64,000 nucleotides of DNA from UMGS1696 sp963643035. GTDB taxonomy: Bacteria; Bacillota; Clostridia; Oscillospirales; CAG-272. Below are positions 62,770-64,000 of this stretch, piece after piece. The position numbers and the translations under genes were made by a program. Where the stretch lies: contig CAVIKO010000006.1 in NCBI GenBank assembly GCA_963643035.1, positions 14,081 to 78,080 of the forward strand. The letters are read 5' to 3'. Within the stretch, counting starts at the first letter, position 1; each line of letters opens with the position of its first letter. Below the pieces are notes generated by a model that saw only the letters and a program-made list of their open reading frames with translations, searched no databases and was not told where the DNA came from.

Positions 62770-63648
62770 TCAGGTGAGCGTGGCAGTCCCCCGGTATGCG
62801 GCATAGAGCTTGGCAACGTCGTAGTAGTCCACCACCCCGTCGTTGTTCACATCCATGGTGTCCGCGTCTACCTCCCCGGACTGGTACGCGGCATAGAGCT
62901 CGGTTACGTCATAGTAGTCGAAGACACCGTCGCCATTGATGTCGCCGGGGACATAGTCCACAGTGATGGGTGGAATTGTCTCCGTCTTGGTTGCATTACA
63001 GATGGAACAGGTGTATGTTGTTATGCCAGAACTATCCTCAGTAGGTTCCTTGGTTACTTCGCCATTGTCCCAGGAATGGCGTTGATATTCAGTTTCCCCA
63101 CATTCACATTCGCGCGAATGTTTTACAGAACTGTATTCAGACCATTGTCCGTAATCATGTTCGTGATTTTCTACGATATAGATAATTCCGTTGTCCAATT
63201 GTGGATTTAAGATATTACCATCGTTACTAATTACGCCGTTACGAGGTATGTTAATTTTGATGTGTAAATCCTCTTCGACAGCAGCAGACAATTTGAAAGT
63301 TAATTCAGCAACAATTCCATTACTAACACTTCCGCCATTATTTACCCATGTAAGAGTATAAGGAGAACCATATTTGTCTGAATGTTCGTTGCCGCTTGCT
63401 AAGCCTGTATCCTGTACGCTTAGCAATGTCATCAAGTTTTCATCGTACTCTATTTCAATTGTTGCAACAAAGAAATCAGGAGCATCGACCATGGTAATTG
63501 GTACAATAACTGTCTCACCTGCCGGAGATTCAGAATTCCCGATAGAAATCAGAAAATTATCAACAGCAGAGATTGACGTGCTCATCAGAATTGATACCAT
63601 TATGCTTGTTATAAATCCTGTTATGATTGTATTAAATTTATTCATCAT
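62770..63648 (-). CDS. Cohesin-like and dockerin domain surface protein
   Basis: A 292-residue secreted protein: signal peptide (1-28), a cohesin-like beta-sandwich (about 31-158), a Cys-rich region (C-E-C-G and C-S-I-C) and a type I dockerin (233-292) with two calcium loops, D236-I-N-G-D-G-V-F-D-Y-Y-D247 and D266-V-N-N-D-G-V-V-D-Y-Y-D277. Both loops carry the same Y-Y-D. Such a protein could bridge a scaffold and a dockerin enzyme. The 5' part is AT-rich and the dockerin part GC-rich. Confidence 0.82.
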   Translation of the reverse strand: MMNKFNTIITGFITSIMVSILMSTSISAVDNFLISIGNSESPAGETVIVPITMVDAPDFFVATIEIEYDENLMTLLSVQDTGLASGNEHSDKYGSPYTLTWVNNGGSVSNGIVAELTFKLSAAVEEDLHIKINIPRNGVISNDGNILNPQLDNGIIYIVENHEHDYGQWSEYSSVKHSRECECGETEYQRHSWDNGEVTKEPTEDSSGITTYTCSICNATKTETIPPITVDYVPGDINGDGVFDYYDVTELYAAYQSGEVDADTMDVNNDGVVDYYDVAKLYAAYRGTATLT

Positions 63649-63701
63649 ATAACCTATCTTTCTTTTTGAATCTTGTTATTCACATATCGGTCTAAATATT
63701 C

Positions 63702-64000
63702 TTAATTGTTTAGTGCCTCCATTTTAGCTCTATTATTTTTATGTGTTGACGTATACTTATCAAGCTCAGCTTTTAAACTGTTTGTTTTACTATCTGGGAA
63801 ACAATCACAGTAATCCTTAACGAGTGTCATCAGCGTATCAACCCACAAATTACATGACTTATAATATTGAATATACTCTTCTGTGCCTACTATAGCCGAA
63901 GAAAACTGATTTCGGGCATCTCTTAAAGAAGATGAGGTTGTTACTAAATTTAACTCGATATCGTATATTTTCGAACAATCATAGCCAGCCAAACCTATAA
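63702..64000 (-). CDS. Hypothetical protein, truncated at the window edge
   Basis: The frame runs off the right end, so the N-terminus is missing; an in-frame TTG at 63992 is not convincing. About 100 residues are visible: charged helical protein with C-S-K-I-Y and C-D-C-F segments. I do not recognise it. It is AT-rich, unlike most of the window, like the 5' part of its neighbour. Confidence 0.5.
   Translation of the reverse strand, partial: IGLAGYDCSKIYDIELNLVTTSSSLRDARNQFSSAIVGTEEYIQYYKSCNLWVDTLMTLVKDYCDCFPDSKTNSLKAELDKYTSTHKNNRAKMEALNN

Overview
The window is about 64 kb of a Gram-positive, moderately GC-rich bacterial genome. It is best read as an uncultured gut-type Clostridia (Oscillospirales-like) member. 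The evidence is the Firmicutes S10-spc-alpha ribosomal gene order with map, a KOW protein and infA, a zinc-type S14, lipobox solute-binding proteins, near-consensus sigma-A promoters with 17-bp spacers, AGGAGG ribosome binding sites, and a cohesin/dockerin protein at the right edge. A run of 10 N at 42432-42441 shows that this is a draft scaffold.

Layout. 1-5.7 kb (+): the end of ribF, a D-Ala-D-Ala carboxypeptidase-like protein with a degenerate KTG box, a PHP phosphatase, a MATE transporter, a DUF1934-like protein and a flavin reductase. 5.7-11.4 kb (-): an ABC-F ATPase, a TPM-domain protein with a prion-like tail, a TelA protein and a membrane protein. 11.7-31.1 kb (+): the whole S10-spc-alpha superoperon from rpsJ to rplQ, with secY, adk, map, infA and rpoA, broken by many spacers of about 280-760 nt. 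31.1-35.8 kb (+): a polysaccharide flippase, a small RHH-like protein and comM, set among repeat elements. 35.8-42.4 kb: a GH35 beta-galactosidase (-), tRNA-Ala(CGC), two solute-binding lipoproteins and a Gfo/Idh/MocA dehydrogenase. 42.5-51.6 kb: a TetM-like GTPase with an 18-bp tandem repeat, an MFS transporter, a CNNM/CorC protein behind a long structured leader, an SDR (-), an MBL hydrolase, a duplicated small membrane protein and an SGNH esterase. 51.7-62.6 kb: a third solute-binding protein (-), an E2-like acyltransferase (+), then on the minus strand murJ plus a glycosyltransferase, and ligA, an alpha/beta hydrolase and a GH36 alpha-galactosidase. 62.7-64 kb (-): a cohesin-dockerin protein and a truncated AT-rich gene.

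How the genes fit together. The core is translation, secretion and nucleotide metabolism. The flanks are a sugar-scavenging module: GH35 and GH36 galactosidases, three paralogous solute-binding proteins each carrying a D-x-[DN]-G-D-G-K calcium-type loop, and a sugar dehydrogenase. No ABC permease genes lie nearby.

The most unusual feature is a dispersed family of structured intergenic repeats, with about 17 recognisable copies in both orientations. They are built from a short hairpin, a conserved ATAAAAGTTYTTG box, and a second variable module that is often a long perfect hairpin. They sit between many genes, including inside the ribosomal superoperon, and two palindromic MITE-like sequences occur in the same spacers. 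I did not find a CRISPR array, prophage, complete insertion sequence or rRNA gene.
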